From SG8-30 sp963710135 (lineage in GTDB: Bacteria > Pseudomonadota > Gammaproteobacteria > Steroidobacterales > Steroidobacteraceae): DNA of 64,000 bases. The stretch lies in assembly GCA_963710135.1 (NCBI GenBank), contig CAVPYY010000005.1, positions 58,884-122,883 on the forward strand, read 5' to 3'. Positions 22,520 through 31,908 of the stretch are shown piece after piece. The notes under the pieces are model-generated. The model made no database searches and was not told the origin of the DNA. It worked only from the letters and a program-made list of their open reading frames with translations. Numbering within the stretch: position 1 is the stretch's first letter; each line of letters opens with the position of its first letter. The position numbers and the translations under genes were made by a program.

Positions 22520-23097
22520 AGCACCAGGAACGCGCCCACCATTCCACCCAGGTGCGCGAAGTGCGCCACGCCGGCCTGCGTGCCCATCACCCCGCTGGCC
22601 AGTTCGATCACGCCATACAGCGTCACGAACAGCCAGGCGGGCATTGGAATCGGCGGAATGATCAGCACCACCGTACGGCGCGGGAACAGCATGCCGAACG
22701 CCAAGAGCACGCCGAACACCCCGCCGGACGCTCCGACGGTGGGCGCAGGGCTTCCGCCGATGGCGCTCGACACCACCACCAGCTGCGTGATCGCCGCGGT
22801 GAGCACGGCGGCCGCGTACATCGCGAGGAAACGCTGCGAACCGAGGTAGCGCTCGACGTCGCGGCCGAACATCCACAACGCGAACATGTTGAGCGCGAGG
22901 TGCGTGAAGTTGGCGTGCAGGAAACTGTAGGTGACCAGCTGCCAGGGCTGGAAGCCGACGGTTGCACCCAGCTCGGGGAGCGCGTACGAGCCGACCGGCC
23001 AGAGCGCAAAGTTCGCAAGCAGTGCGCCGGCGTCGCCCGATTGCAGGAAGAAGACCAGGGCATTGGCGATCAGTAGCGCGCGCGTTACGGGGCCCAT
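22498..23097 (-). CDS. Rhomboid-family intramembrane serine protease
   Basis: About 200 residues with six predicted membrane helices. It carries the rhomboid catalytic serine motif VGASGGVFG and the catalytic histidine in VAHFAHLGGM, plus HANFTHLALNMFAL in helix 2. Rhomboids cleave membrane-embedded substrates within the bilayer; the substrate here is unknown. The start at 23097 (MGPVTRALLIANALVFFLQS) gives the usual short cytoplasmic start; an upstream in-frame ATG at 23163 adds a non-conserved basic leader. It is intact. Confidence 0.85.
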   Translation of the reverse strand: MGPVTRALLIANALVFFLQSGDAGALLANFALWPVGSYALPELGATVGFQPWQLVTYSFLHANFTHLALNMFALWMFGRDVERYLGSQRFLAMYAAAVLTAAITQLVVVSSAIGGSPAPTVGASGGVFGVLLAFGMLFPRRTVVLIIPPIPMPAWLFVTLYGVIELASGVMGTQAGVAHFAHLGGMVGAFLVLQSRRSR

Positions 23098-23441
23098 CAG
23101 CGTCCCTCGGCTGAACGACAAAAGGAACCGGCCGGGCGCCGCCCGGCAGGCTCGAGGATTCATTATGCAGACCGCTGGTGCGCAGCGGCGTTCCGGCGCG
23201 AGGGCGGCTTGTCGCTCGCGGCGGGCCGCTGAGTGTCAGCGCAGGGTCAGCGGCACCAGCAGCAGCGACAGGAAGGACATCGTCTACCGCTGTCCAGGCG
23301 AAGCGGGCGACCAGCCGGTCGCTGGCCGTTTCCGCAACCGCCCGCCTGGGCACCCGAGCACGACCTGCAAGCGGTGATGTTCGTAGGGAGTCGATGCGCG
23401 GCTGGGAGGTCATGGCTATGTCCATTTGAGGCTTGGCGCCC
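23098..23441 (-). other. Fur-controlled transcribed stretch of unknown product (candidate sRNA or damaged small ORF)
   Basis: The Fur-type promoter at 23442-23469 fires into this stretch toward the rhomboid gene. A frame beginning MTSQPRIDSLRTSPLAG at 23413 is open but has no recognisable family and runs on through the rhomboid gene out of frame. A GC-rich hairpin with 7-bp arms (GCCGGGC/GCCCGGC, 23131-23147) is followed on this strand by a weak T-rich run. No convincing protein is visible. Possible outputs are a small iron-responsive RNA, a short iron-uptake gene broken by an indel, or simply the rhomboid leader. Confidence 0.35.
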
Positions 23442-23469
23442 ATTATACGCAAATGAGAATCATTTGCAA
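23442..23469 (-). promoter_or_regulatory. Sigma-70 promoter with embedded Fur box
   Basis: On the minus strand TTGCAA (-35) and TATAAT (-10, exact consensus) are separated by 16 bases. The spacer and -35 box are covered by the 19-bp inverted repeat GCAAATGAGAATCATTTGC (23449-23467 on the plus strand), which matches the classical Fur consensus at 14 of 19 positions. A Fur dimer here would block RNA polymerase directly when iron is plentiful. Confidence 0.7.
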
Positions 23470-23563
23470 TAACTATCGCGAGACGACACACCTCTTCGAG
23501 GTTTTCTCTGCAACTCTTTGTTATTTATGACTCCGTCACCACCAGATTTCCTGCAGAGGGAAA

Positions 23564-23638
23564 TGGTGGGCCGTGCTGGGATCGAACCAGCGACCAACCG
23601 GTTAAAAGCCGGATGCTCTACCGCTGAGCTAACGGCCC
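23564..23638 (-). tRNA. tRNA-Lys (anticodon TTT)
   Basis: Read on the minus strand it gives a full cloverleaf from GGGCCGTTAGCTCAGCGGTA to an encoded CCA. The anticodon loop is CTTTTAA, and the T-loop is GTTCGATCC. It follows queC, as it does in pseudomonads, where tRNA-Lys also closes the tol-pal-que cluster. Confidence 0.95.
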
Positions 23639-23750
23639 GACGAGGGGTGTTGCGGCGACTGGAGACGGGCCCGGACGGGGCGGCGCTTCCGGCCGGGTGC
23701 GAATGATAGCGCAGTGATCACCGCTTGCGACCGCCGCGCCGGCAAGTCGC

Positions 23751-24440
23751 TCAGGCGTAGCGCGTAGGGTCGTCGACGGCCGCCTCGGCGAATCCCGCCC
23801 GGCGCAGCCGGCACGCGTCGCAGCGCCCGCAGGCGGCGCCTCGTGCATCGGCCTGATAGCAGGAGACCGTGAGCGAGTAGTCGACGCCGAGCGCCACGCC
23901 GCGGCGGATGATCTCGGCCTTGGATAGCTCGATCAGTGGCGCGTGAACACGGAAGCGGCTGCCCTCCACGCCCGCCTTGGTGGCGAGATTGGCGAGCTTC
24001 TCGAAAGCGTCGATGAACGCCGGCCGGCAGTCCGGATAGCCGGAGTAGTCGACCGCGTTGACGCCGATGAAGATGTCGCGCGCGCCGAGCACTTCCGCCC
24101 AGCCCAGCGCCAGCGACAGCAGCAGGGTGTTGCGGGCCGGCACGTAGGTGACGGGTATGCCCTCGCCCGGCTGCAGCGGGACGTTGATCTCAGGATCCGT
24201 GAGCGCCGAGCCGCCGATTCCGGCCAGGTCCACGCCGAACAGGCGATGCTCGACGGCGCCGAGCGCCGCCGCCACGCGCCGCGCGGCGGCCAGCTCGGCA
24301 TCGTGGCGCTGGCCATAGTGGCAGCTCAGGGCGTAGCAGGCCCGGCCCTCGGCGCGCGCCATGGCGAGCACCGTGGCGGAGTCGAGCCCGCCCGACAGCA
24401 GTACCACCGCCGGCCCCTGCGCCGTCGCGGCGTCAGCCAT
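23751..24440 (-). CDS. queC: 7-cyano-7-deazaguanine synthase
   Basis: Makes preQ0 from 7-carboxy-7-deazaguanine with ATP and ammonia, in queuosine tRNA modification. The ATP-pyrophosphatase loop AVVLLSGGLDSATVLAMA lies near the N-terminus and the zinc-binding cysteines CGRCDACRLR near the C-terminus. At 229 residues the length is normal. The ATG at 24440 overlaps the queE stop (TGATG), so the two are translationally coupled. The gene is intact. Confidence 0.93.
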   Translation of the reverse strand: MADAATAQGPAVVLLSGGLDSATVLAMARAEGRACYALSCHYGQRHDAELAAARRVAAALGAVEHRLFGVDLAGIGGSALTDPEINVPLQPGEGIPVTYVPARNTLLLSLALGWAEVLGARDIFIGVNAVDYSGYPDCRPAFIDAFEKLANLATKAGVEGSRFRVHAPLIELSKAEIIRRGVALGVDYSLTVSCYQADARGAACGRCDACRLRRAGFAEAAVDDPTRYA

Positions 24441-25124
24441 CAGCGACCCGCCACGTCGCCCCACAGGACCTTGTGGAGCTGCATCTGGAAACGCACCGGC
24501 AGGCGATCCGCGAGAATCCAGTCCGCCAGCATGGCGGGCGCAAGCTGCCCATGGCTCGGGCGAGAACAACACCGGGCAGCGCTCGTGCAGCGCGCGGCCG
24601 AGCACCAGCTCACGCGACCATTCGTAGTCGGCGCGATCGCAGACGACGAACTTGAGCAGGTCGTGGCCGCGCAGTACGTCGAGATTCTCCAGCCGATTGC
24701 GGGTCATCTCGCCCGAGGCAGGCGTCTTGATGTCCACGACGCGGGACACCCGCGCATCGACTTCGCTGACGTCGAGCGCGCCGCTGGTCTCGAGCGAGAC
24801 CTGCAGCCCGGCGTCGCACAGACGCTCGAGCAGGTCGAGGCAGTGCTTCTGCGCCAGCGGCTCACCGCCGGTCACGCACACGTGGCGTGCTCCGGACGCC
24901 CGCGCCTCGTCCACCAGTTCGCCGACCTGCCGCCAGCTGCCGCCATGAAACGCGTACTCGGTATCGCAGTACTGGCAGCGCAGCGGGCAGCCGGTGAGCC
25001 GGATGAAGAAGGTCGGCCAGCCGGCCGTGTCCGCTTCGCCTTGCAGCGAGTAGAAGGTCTCGGTGATCTTGAGGCGCGACGCGGCAACGGGATTGCCGGA
25101 TGCCGCCGCGGCGCTGGCACTCAC
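24440..25124 (-). CDS. queE: 7-carboxy-7-deazaguanine synthase (radical SAM)
   Basis: Radical-SAM enzyme that converts 6-carboxytetrahydropterin to 7-carboxy-7-deazaguanine, the step before QueC. The iron-sulfur motif CPLRCQYC (CX3CX2C) lies near residue 50, and VTGGEPLAQ, LETSGAL and DIKTPASGE follow. A single extra base near 24555 (in TTCTCGCCCGAGCCATG) shifts the frame. Correcting it gives FSPSHGQLAPAMLADWILAD and a natural C-terminus at the stop overlapping queC. Read literally, the shift would fuse queE to queC, which I regard as an artefact. Confidence 0.9.
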
Positions 25125-25134
25125 CGGCGGGGCC

Positions 25135-25855
25135 TCAGCGGCCCTCGGCCGTCATGCGCGCCAGGCGCTCGCCGGCATCCTTGGCCGCGGCCGTCCCCGG
25201 GTACTCGCGAATCAGCCGGGTCAGGGAGATCCGCGCCGCCTCGAAGCGTTTCAGCTCGTACTGGCAATAGCCCGCCTTGAGCAGCGCGTCCGGCGTCTTG
25301 CGCGCCTTCGGGTAGTCCGCGAGCACGCGCTCGAATGCGCCCAGCGCCGAGGCGTAGTCGAGTTCGACGTAGTACACCTCGCCCAGCCAGTACTGCGCAT
25401 TCTCGGCCAGCTCGTGATCCGGGTGGGCGGCGAGGAAGGCCGACAGTCCGGAGCGCGCTTCGGCGTAGCGGCCCGCCTTGAGCAGATCGAACGCCGCCTG
25501 GTACTCCGCCACCGGATCCGCCGGTGGCCGGGGCGGCGGCCTCGGCGAGCCGGTTCGCCGAGGCTTCCACCGCCTGCAGCCGCCGGTCGAGGTCGAGATA
25601 CTGGTCGCGCTGCTGCTGCTTCGCCCCGTCGAGGGCGAACTGCAGTTCCTCGAGGCCGCCGCGCAGCGCGCGCACCTCCGCCTGCAGGGTCTCGAGCTGC
25701 CGCGCGATCTCGAGCAGGCCGCGGTTGTCGACCGCACGCTCCAGCTGGACCACCCGCTCCTCGAGCTCCGCCCGGCTCGCCGCCGCCGTGGCGGGCGACG
25801 GCAGGCCCGCCGCCAGCGCCGCGGCGCAGACCAGCAGCGCGGCGCCCGCGCGCAT
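25135..25855 (-). CDS. cpoB: Cell-division coordinator CpoB (YbgF)
   Basis: Periplasmic TPR protein that links Tol-Pal function to septal peptidoglycan synthesis. The start MRAGAALLVCAAALAAGLPS is a signal peptide, followed by a coiled coil (LEERVVQLERAV) and three TPR units (AFDLLKAGRYAEARSGLSAF; AQYWLGEVYYVELDYASAL; LLKAGYCQYELKRFEAARIS). One indel near 25525 in a proline/alanine linker splits it into two frames. It starts two bases after the pal stop and is followed by queE after 10 bases. Confidence 0.9.
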
Positions 25856-25856
25856 C

Positions 25857-26405
25857 TCAGTTGCCGTAGACGATGACGACACGGCGGTTCTCGGCATAGA
25901 CCTCTTCGCTGTCGCCGTCGAGCGCCGGGCGCTCCTCGCCGTAGCTCACCGTCACCAGCTGCCCCTCGGCCGCGCCGCCGAGCATCAGCGCGCGCCGGAC
26001 CGCCTGCGCACGGCGCTCGCCGAGCGCGATGTTGTACTCGCGCGAGCCACGCTCGTCGGTGTGGCCTTCGAGCCGCACGGTGATGGCCGGCGACCCGGCG
26101 AGCTTGCGGGCGTGCGCCGTGATCAGGGCGCCGAACTCCGGCCGGATGTCGCTGCGATCGAAGTCGAAGTAGATGATGTTGCCGCCCGCGACGCCCCCGT
26201 CGCTCGGTCCGCCCATCCCTTCCGCGCCGGGCAACGGCCGCGCCTGTCCGATGTCGCCGCCCTGGCCCGCACCGGTCATCGCGTCATCGGTCTGGGTAGG
26301 CACGTCGGCGCCGGAATCGCCCTCTGGCACGGTGGTGGGCTTCTTCGGACACCCGGCGAGCAGCACTACGCTGGCCAACAGTGCAACAACGGGCACGACA
26401 CGCAT
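25857..26405 (-). CDS. pal: Peptidoglycan-associated lipoprotein
   Basis: Outer-membrane lipoprotein that binds peptidoglycan and TolB. The 182-residue protein begins MRVVPVVALLASVVLLAGCP, with lipobox LLAGC giving a lipidated cysteine at about residue 19. After a low-complexity linker the OmpA-like domain starts at IIYFDFDRSDIRPEF and includes LEGHTDERGSREYNIALGER, the diaminopimelate-binding region, and ends VIVYGN. Intact. Confidence 0.95.
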   Translation of the reverse strand: MRVVPVVALLASVVLLAGCPKKPTTVPEGDSGADVPTQTDDAMTGAGQGGDIGQARPLPGAEGMGGPSDGGVAGGNIIYFDFDRSDIRPEFGALITAHARKLAGSPAITVRLEGHTDERGSREYNIALGERRAQAVRRALMLGGAAEGQLVTVSYGEERPALDGDSEEVYAENRRVVIVYGN

Positions 26406-26496
26406 ACGACGACTCCTGGATGGGTTGGGGTACGCAGCAGCCGGCCGCGGCCGGCATCCTGCACATTCTACGACCGCACGGACGAACTTTGGTTCT

Positions 26497-27801
26497 TCAC
26501 TTCAGGTACGGGGACCAGGCCGGTTCCCGGACATCCCCCTCGCTGCCGGCCAGTCGCTGCTGCACCCGGCCATCCACCGATACCGTCGCCAGCACGCCGC
26601 GCCGGCCGTCCCGGCTGGCGTAGATCAGCATCGCGCCGTTGGGCGCGAAGCTGGGCGACTCGTCCAGCCGGCCCGTGGTCAGCACCTGCGAGGCGCGGCG
26701 CTCGAGATCGACGCTGGCAATGCGATAGGCGCCCCGGTCGAGCGTCACGACCGCCAGGCGCTTGCCGTCCGGCGAGACCCGCGGGCGGGCGTTGTAGGCG
26801 CCCTCGAAGGTGATCCGCTGCACGGCCGCCCCGGGGGTCGGCTCCATCCGATAGACCTGCGGGGCCCCGCCGCGATCCGAGGTGAAGTAGAGGGTCCGGC
26901 CGTCGGGCGCGAACGCCGGCTCCGTGTCGATGGCCGGCGAATCGGTCAGCCGCACGAGTTCCTGGGTGGCGAGCGTCAGCAGGTAGACGTCGACGTTGCC
27001 GTCGCGGCGCGACAGCGTCAGCGCCAGCTTGCGGCCGTCCGGCGACCAGGCCGGCGCACCGTTGATGCCGGAGCGGGCCGAGACCCGCACGCGCTCGCCA
27101 CTGGCGAGTGCCTGCACATAGACGGCCGCGAGGCCGCCTTCGAACGACACGTAGGCCAGGCTCCTGCCGTCCGGCGACCAGGCCGGCGACATGATCGGCT
27201 GGCCGGACTGAAGCACGACCCGCGGATTCGCGCCGTCGGAGTCGGCGACCACCAATTGATAGCGTCGCGCCTGGGGCGTGCCCTCCGCGGCGACGTAGGC
27301 CACCCGGGTGGCGAATGCGCCGGGCACGCCCAGGATCCTTTCGTGAATCATGTCGGCCACGCGATGACTGGCCAGTTTCAGCGCGCCCCGGTCGGCGGAG
27401 ATCGCCTGCCCCAGCAGCCTTTCGCCGGTCAACGCGTTCACCAGCTCGAACTGCACGTCGACCTGGGTGCCGGCCGGCACCAGCCGCCCGACCACCACGT
27501 AATCCACCTTCAGCAAGCGCCAGTTCGCCGCGTCGACTTCCGCCGCGGTGTGGGGAAACTCCAGCATCTGCGCCCTCGGCAGCGGCGCAAACCGCCCGCT
27601 GCGGGCCAGGTCGGCGCGCACCGTCTCGGCCACGTCCCAGGGCGCCGCGCCGCCATAGGCCCAGCCGAAGGGCACCACCGCGATGCTGATCGGGTCGGCA
27701 ACGCCCTGGGTGATCTGCACCGTCAGCTGCGCCTGCGCCGCCGGCATCATCACGGACATCAACAGCGCGACGCCGAGCGCCGACCATCCTGCGTGTTTCA
27801 C
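26497..27801 (-). CDS. tolB: Tol-Pal system protein TolB
   Basis: Periplasmic beta-propeller protein that shuttles between Pal and TolA. The GTG start at 27801 has GGAGG eight bases upstream and gives the signal peptide MKHAGWSALGVALLMSVMMP. The N-terminal domain reads ISIAVVPFGW, and the C-terminal propeller has repeated WSPDGRSLAYVS, WSPDGRKLALTL, FAPDGRTLYFTS and VSPDGKRLAVVT blades. At 434 residues the length is normal. It starts five bases after the tolA stop. Intact. Confidence 0.95.
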   Translation of the reverse strand: MKHAGWSALGVALLMSVMMPAAQAQLTVQITQGVADPISIAVVPFGWAYGGAAPWDVAETVRADLARSGRFAPLPRAQMLEFPHTAAEVDAANWRLLKVDYVVVGRLVPAGTQVDVQFELVNALTGERLLGQAISADRGALKLASHRVADMIHERILGVPGAFATRVAYVAAEGTPQARRYQLVVADSDGANPRVVLQSGQPIMSPAWSPDGRSLAYVSFEGGLAAVYVQALASGERVRVSARSGINGAPAWSPDGRKLALTLSRRDGNVDVYLLTLATQELVRLTDSPAIDTEPAFAPDGRTLYFTSDRGGAPQVYRMEPTPGAAVQRITFEGAYNARPRVSPDGKRLAVVTLDRGAYRIASVDLERRASQVLTTGRLDESPSFAPNGAMLIYASRDGRRGVLATVSVDGRVQQRLAGSEGDVREPAWSPYLK

Positions 27802-27805
27802 TCTT

Positions 27806-28681
27806 TCAATCCTCCGGAACGAATTCGATAACCAGGTTGCGCTCGAACAGCGACGGATCGGGCGGCGCCGGCAATGGCGAGGAGCGTAACACCGCGCCGA
27901 TGATCGACTGTCGCACCGCCTCGTCGCCATTGCACGCGCCGAGCGACGCGCCGACCACTTCGCCGCCCGGGATCTGCGTCACGTTGACGATGCACTTCAG
28001 CCCCGGCTGCGCCGAGCCGGGACGGATCCAGTTGCGCTGGATGCGTGCCTGGATCATCGCCACGTAGCGCGCCTTGAGCCCGCCGGATACCGCCGCGGTC
28101 CGCCGCTCCTCATCGGCCAGTCGCGCCTTGAGGTCCGCCTCGCGTTGTGAACGGGCCCGCTCCTCGGCTTCGCGCCGTGCCGCCTCCGCCTGCGCCTTCC
28201 TGCGCGCCTCGGCCTCCGCCTGCCGCCTGGCCTCGGCGGCTGCATCGGCTTTGCGCTTCGCTTCAGCGGCCGCCTGCTCCCGGCGCTTCGCCGTGGCTTC
28301 CGCCTCGGCCTTCAGTCGCGCCTCGGCCTCGGCCTGCTGCCGCGCAACCACCTCGGCCTGGGCCCGCGATTCGGCTTCCTCCCGGGCCAGCGCCTCGGCC
28401 GCGAGACGCTCGCGCTCGATCTGCGCCTGCTCCTCCACCCGGCGGCGTTCGCGCTCGCGCTCGGCTGCCGCCTGCTGGGCGCGGCGCGCGTCGCTCTGGC
28501 GTGCCGTGGTGAGCGCCTCCAGCACCGCCTCATCGACCACCACGGCCTCGATCGGCACCGGTTCGACCCGCTGCGGCGGCAGCGTGAACGCTGCCCCCGC
28601 GACCAAGAGGCCGAGCAGGCCGCCGTGCAGGAGCACCGACCAGAACCACGGCTGAACGGCTCCCGCTGTGGTGTCGCTCAT
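27806..28681 (-). CDS. tolA: Tol-Pal system protein TolA
   Basis: Inner-membrane protein that spans the periplasm and transmits proton-motive force from TolQR to TolB/Pal. An N-terminal membrane helix (WFWSVLLHGGLLGLLVAGAA, residues 12-31) is followed by a long Ala/Glu/Arg-rich helical region (residues about 60-200). The C-terminal domain starts at RYVAMIQARIQRNWIRPG and contains CIVNVTQIPGGEVV. At 291 residues it is somewhat short. Its start overlaps the tolR stop by four bases. Confidence 0.93.
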   Translation of the reverse strand: MSDTTAGAVQPWFWSVLLHGGLLGLLVAGAAFTLPPQRVEPVPIEAVVVDEAVLEALTTARQSDARRAQQAAAERERERRRVEEQAQIERERLAAEALAREEAESRAQAEVVARQQAEAEARLKAEAEATAKRREQAAAEAKRKADAAAEARRQAEAEARRKAQAEAARREAEERARSQREADLKARLADEERRTAAVSGGLKARYVAMIQARIQRNWIRPGSAQPGLKCIVNVTQIPGGEVVGASLGACNGDEAVRQSIIGAVLRSSPLPAPPDPSLFERNLVIEFVPED

Positions 28682-29142
28682 CGGCGCCGTTCGAGTTCCT
28701 CGAGCGCGCGGACCGCCTTCGGGTCCGTCAGGAAGCCGATCTTGGTCGCGCCCGACTGCTGCAGGATGACCATTGCCTCGACGACCCGCCCGTAGGGCAC
28801 GCGGGTGTCCGCCTTCACCAGCACCGGCGTGGCCGGATCACGCTCCAGCACCACCCCGACGCGCTGGCGCACGGTGGCCTCGTCGACCGGCAACTCCTCG
28901 TTGCCGCCCACGTTGACGTACATCCGGCCCTCGCGGTCGACCGACACGACCAAGGGCTCGCGGTTGCGCAGGTCTTCCGCGGCGATCGGGCTGGCGTCGG
29001 CCTTGGGCAGCTCGACTTCGACACCCTGGGTGAGCAGTGGCGCGGTGATCATGAAGATGATCAGCAGCACCAGCATCACGTCGATGTAGGGCACGACGTT
29101 GATCTCCGCCATCAGCTTGCGGCCGCGGACTCCGGAGGGCAT
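28678..29142 (-). CDS. tolR: Tol-Pal system protein TolR
   Basis: Inner-membrane ExbD-family subunit of the TolQR proton channel. The 154-residue protein has the single N-terminal helix EINVVPYIDVMLVLLIIFMI, whose aspartate is the conserved proton-carrying residue. The periplasmic domain follows (VELPKADASPI; VLVKADTRVPYGRVVEAM). It starts one base after the tolQ stop and overlaps tolA. Intact. Confidence 0.95.
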   Translation of the reverse strand: MPSGVRGRKLMAEINVVPYIDVMLVLLIIFMITAPLLTQGVEVELPKADASPIAAEDLRNREPLVVSVDREGRMYVNVGGNEELPVDEATVRQRVGVVLERDPATPVLVKADTRVPYGRVVEAMVILQQSGATKIGFLTDPKAVRALEELERRR

Positions 29143-29143
29143 G

Positions 29144-29823
<680 letters not shown>

Positions 29824-29827
<4 letters not shown>

Positions 29828-30234
29828 TTTTCGAGCTCCGTTACCAGGGCCGCGGGCAGCGCCCTGGGCTTGAGGGTGTCCGAATCCAGCGCCGCGACCC
29901 GCACCGTGGCGGTCACCAGCAGTTCGCCCGCCGCGCCGCCGCGACGGACCTCCTGCTCGAAGGTGATCGAGGCGCCCTTGCGGCCGATCGGTCGCGCCGA
30001 CACGTCGAGCAGGTCGTCATAGCGGGCCGGGCGGCGGTAGCGAACCTGCACTTCGACCACGGCGAACTGGATGCGTTCGTCGCGCTCGAGCGCGGCCTGA
30101 TCGATCCCGGCGGCGCGCAGCCATTCGCTGCGCGCCCGCTCCATGAACCGCAGGTAGTTGGCGTAGTAGACGACGCCGCCGGCATCGGTGTCCTCCCAGT
30201 ACACCCGGACCGGCCACCAGAACGTCTGCCGCAC
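29824..30234 (-). CDS. ybgC: Acyl-CoA thioesterase YbgC (hotdog fold)
   Basis: Cytoplasmic 4-hydroxybenzoyl-CoA-type thioesterase, the usual first gene of the tol-pal operon. The 136-residue protein has the signature YWEDTDAGGVVYYANYLRFM, whose first aspartates include the catalytic residue. It starts six bases after the restored ruvB stop and overlaps tolQ, so ruv and tol genes may be transcribed together. Confidence 0.92.
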
Positions 30235-30239
30235 CAGGG

Positions 30240-31283
30240 CTATTCCTTGAACAACGGCAGATTGCCGCTGCCCGGGTCAGACGCCGGCGGCTGCAGGCCG
30301 AAATGCAGCTAGGCGTTGCGGGTGGCCACCCGGCCGCGCGCGGTGCGCATCAGGAAGCCCTGCTGGATCAGGAAGGGTTCGATGACGTCCTCGAGGGTGC
30401 CGCGCTCCTCGCCGACCGCGGCGGAGAGGCTCTCGATGCCGACCGGTCCGCCGTCGAATTTCTCGATCATGGTCAGCAGCAGGCGGCGATCGAGGACGTC
30501 GAAGCCCTCGCGGTCGACCTCGAGCATGTCGAGCGCGGCTTCCGCCACTTCGGCGGAGATGCGCCCGTCCGCGCGGACCTCGGCGTAGTCGCGCACCCGC
30601 CGCAGCAGCCGGTTGGCGATGCGCGGCGTGCCGCGGGAGCGCTCGGCGATGCGCTGCGTCCCGCCCTCGTCGGCGCTGAGACCCAGGATGCCGGCCGCGC
30701 GGGCGACGATGCCGTTCAGATCGGCCACCGTGTAGAACTCGAGGCGCTGCACGATGCCGAAGCGGTCCCGCAGCGGCGAGGTCAGCAGGCCGGCCCGGGT
30801 GGTCGCACCGATCAGCGTGAACGGCGGCAGGTCGAGCTTGATCGAGCGGGCCGCCGGGCCCTCGCCGATCATGATGTCGATCTGGTAGTCCTCCATCGCC
30901 GGATAGAGGATCTCCTCGACCACCGGGCTCAGCCGATGGATCTCGTCGACGAACAGCACGTCGTTGGGCTGCAGGTTGGTGAGCATCGCGGCGAGGTCGC
31001 CGGGGCGTTCCAGCACCGGTCCGGAGGTCTGGCGCAGGTTCACGCCGAGCTCGTTGGCGACGATGTTGGCCAGCGTGGTCTTGCCGAGCCCCGGTGGACC
31101 GAAGATCAGCACGTGATCGAGCGCCTCGCCGCGGCGCCGGGCCGCCTCGATGAAGATCTCCATCTGCGCCTTGACGGCCTGCTGGCCGACGTACTCGGCC
31201 AGGCGCCGCGGACGCACCGCACGGTCGAGCACCTCGTCCTCACGCGAGGCGGCGGCGTTGACGACGCGATCCTGCTCCAGCAT
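30240..31283 (-). CDS. ruvB: Holliday junction helicase motor RuvB, with an in-frame TAG near the C-terminus
   Basis: AAA+ motor that drives branch migration with RuvA. It shows Walker A FGPPGLGKTTLANIVANELG, Walker B VLFVDEIHR and sensor GATTRAGLLTSPLRDRFG, then the winged-helix end GFLMRTARGRVAT. At 30309-30311 the frame reads a TAG after RVATRNA. Beyond it the same frame continues LHFGLQPPASDPGSGNLPLF and reaches a second stop at 30240, six bases before ybgC. RuvB proteins end in A-Y-x-HFGL, so TAG stands where a tyrosine codon (TAC) is expected. Read as is, the protein would be 324 residues instead of 347. Confidence 0.93.
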
Positions 31284-31302
31284 TCAGTCCGGCTCCTGTC
31301 CC

Positions 31303-31908
31303 TTACTTGGTCGCGGCGAGCTTGAGCGCCTCGCGGATGATGTCTTCGGTGCCCAGTTCGCCGGTGTCCACCGACTTCAGCAGCCGCGTCACTTCGGCCG
31401 GCTTGTAACCCAGCGCGACCATCGCGGCAAAGGCCTCGGCGGTCGGCCCGCCGTGCACCCCGGCCGGCGCCGGGCTGCCGGATACCGCGGCCACACCGTC
31501 ACTCAGGGCGCGAATGCGATCGCGCATCTCGATGACCAGCCGCTCGGCGGTCTTGCGCCCGACACCCGGCACCCGCACCAGCGACTCGACGTCGTCGGAC
31601 TCCACGCACACCAGGAACGCCTCGACGGTGATGCCCGACAGCAGCGCCAGGCCGATCTTGGGGCCGACGCCGGATACGCGCAGCAGGTCGCGGAACAGCC
31701 GCCGCTCCGCCTCCGTGGCAAATCCATACAGCAGGTGCGCATCTTCGCGCACCACCAGGTGCGTGTGCAGCCGCACCTCGTCGCCGATCGCCGGCAGCGT
31801 ATAGAACGTGGACATCGGCGCCTGCAGTTCGTAGCCGACGCCGGAGACGTCCACCAGCAGCGCCGGCGGCTGCTTGTGCACCAGCGTGCCGCGCAGGAAT
31901 CCGATCAC
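31303..31908 (-). CDS. ruvA: Holliday junction DNA-binding protein RuvA
   Basis: Tetrameric protein that holds the four-way junction and loads RuvB. From a GTG at 31908, whose bases overlap the ruvC stop (GTGA), the 201-residue protein reads MIGFLRGTLVHKQPPALLVD. It carries the two helix-hairpin-helix motifs VSGVGPKIGLALLSG and VPGVGRKTAERLVIEMRD, and the C-terminal RuvB-binding domain AFAAMVALGYKPAEVTRLLK. Intact. Confidence 0.95.
   Translation of the reverse strand: MIGFLRGTLVHKQPPALLVDVSGVGYELQAPMSTFYTLPAIGDEVRLHTHLVVREDAHLLYGFATEAERRLFRDLLRVSGVGPKIGLALLSGITVEAFLVCVESDDVESLVRVPGVGRKTAERLVIEMRDRIRALSDGVAAVSGSPAPAGVHGGPTAEAFAAMVALGYKPAEVTRLLKSVDTGELGTEDIIREALKLAATK

Noticed and set aside
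22145..23491. A 448-codon minus-strand frame spanning the rhomboid gene and the Fur promoter region
   Set aside because: It runs out of frame through the clearly conserved rhomboid protease and has an arginine-rich shadow composition.
23751..25124. A single 457-codon frame that would fuse QueE and QueC
   Set aside because: The fusion arises from one extra base near 24555. Removing it restores the normal QueE C-terminus and the overlapping TGATG junction with queC.
28100..28600. Plus-strand serine/arginine-rich frame opposite tolA
   Set aside because: It is the antisense of the Ala/Glu/Arg coiled-coil region of tolA.
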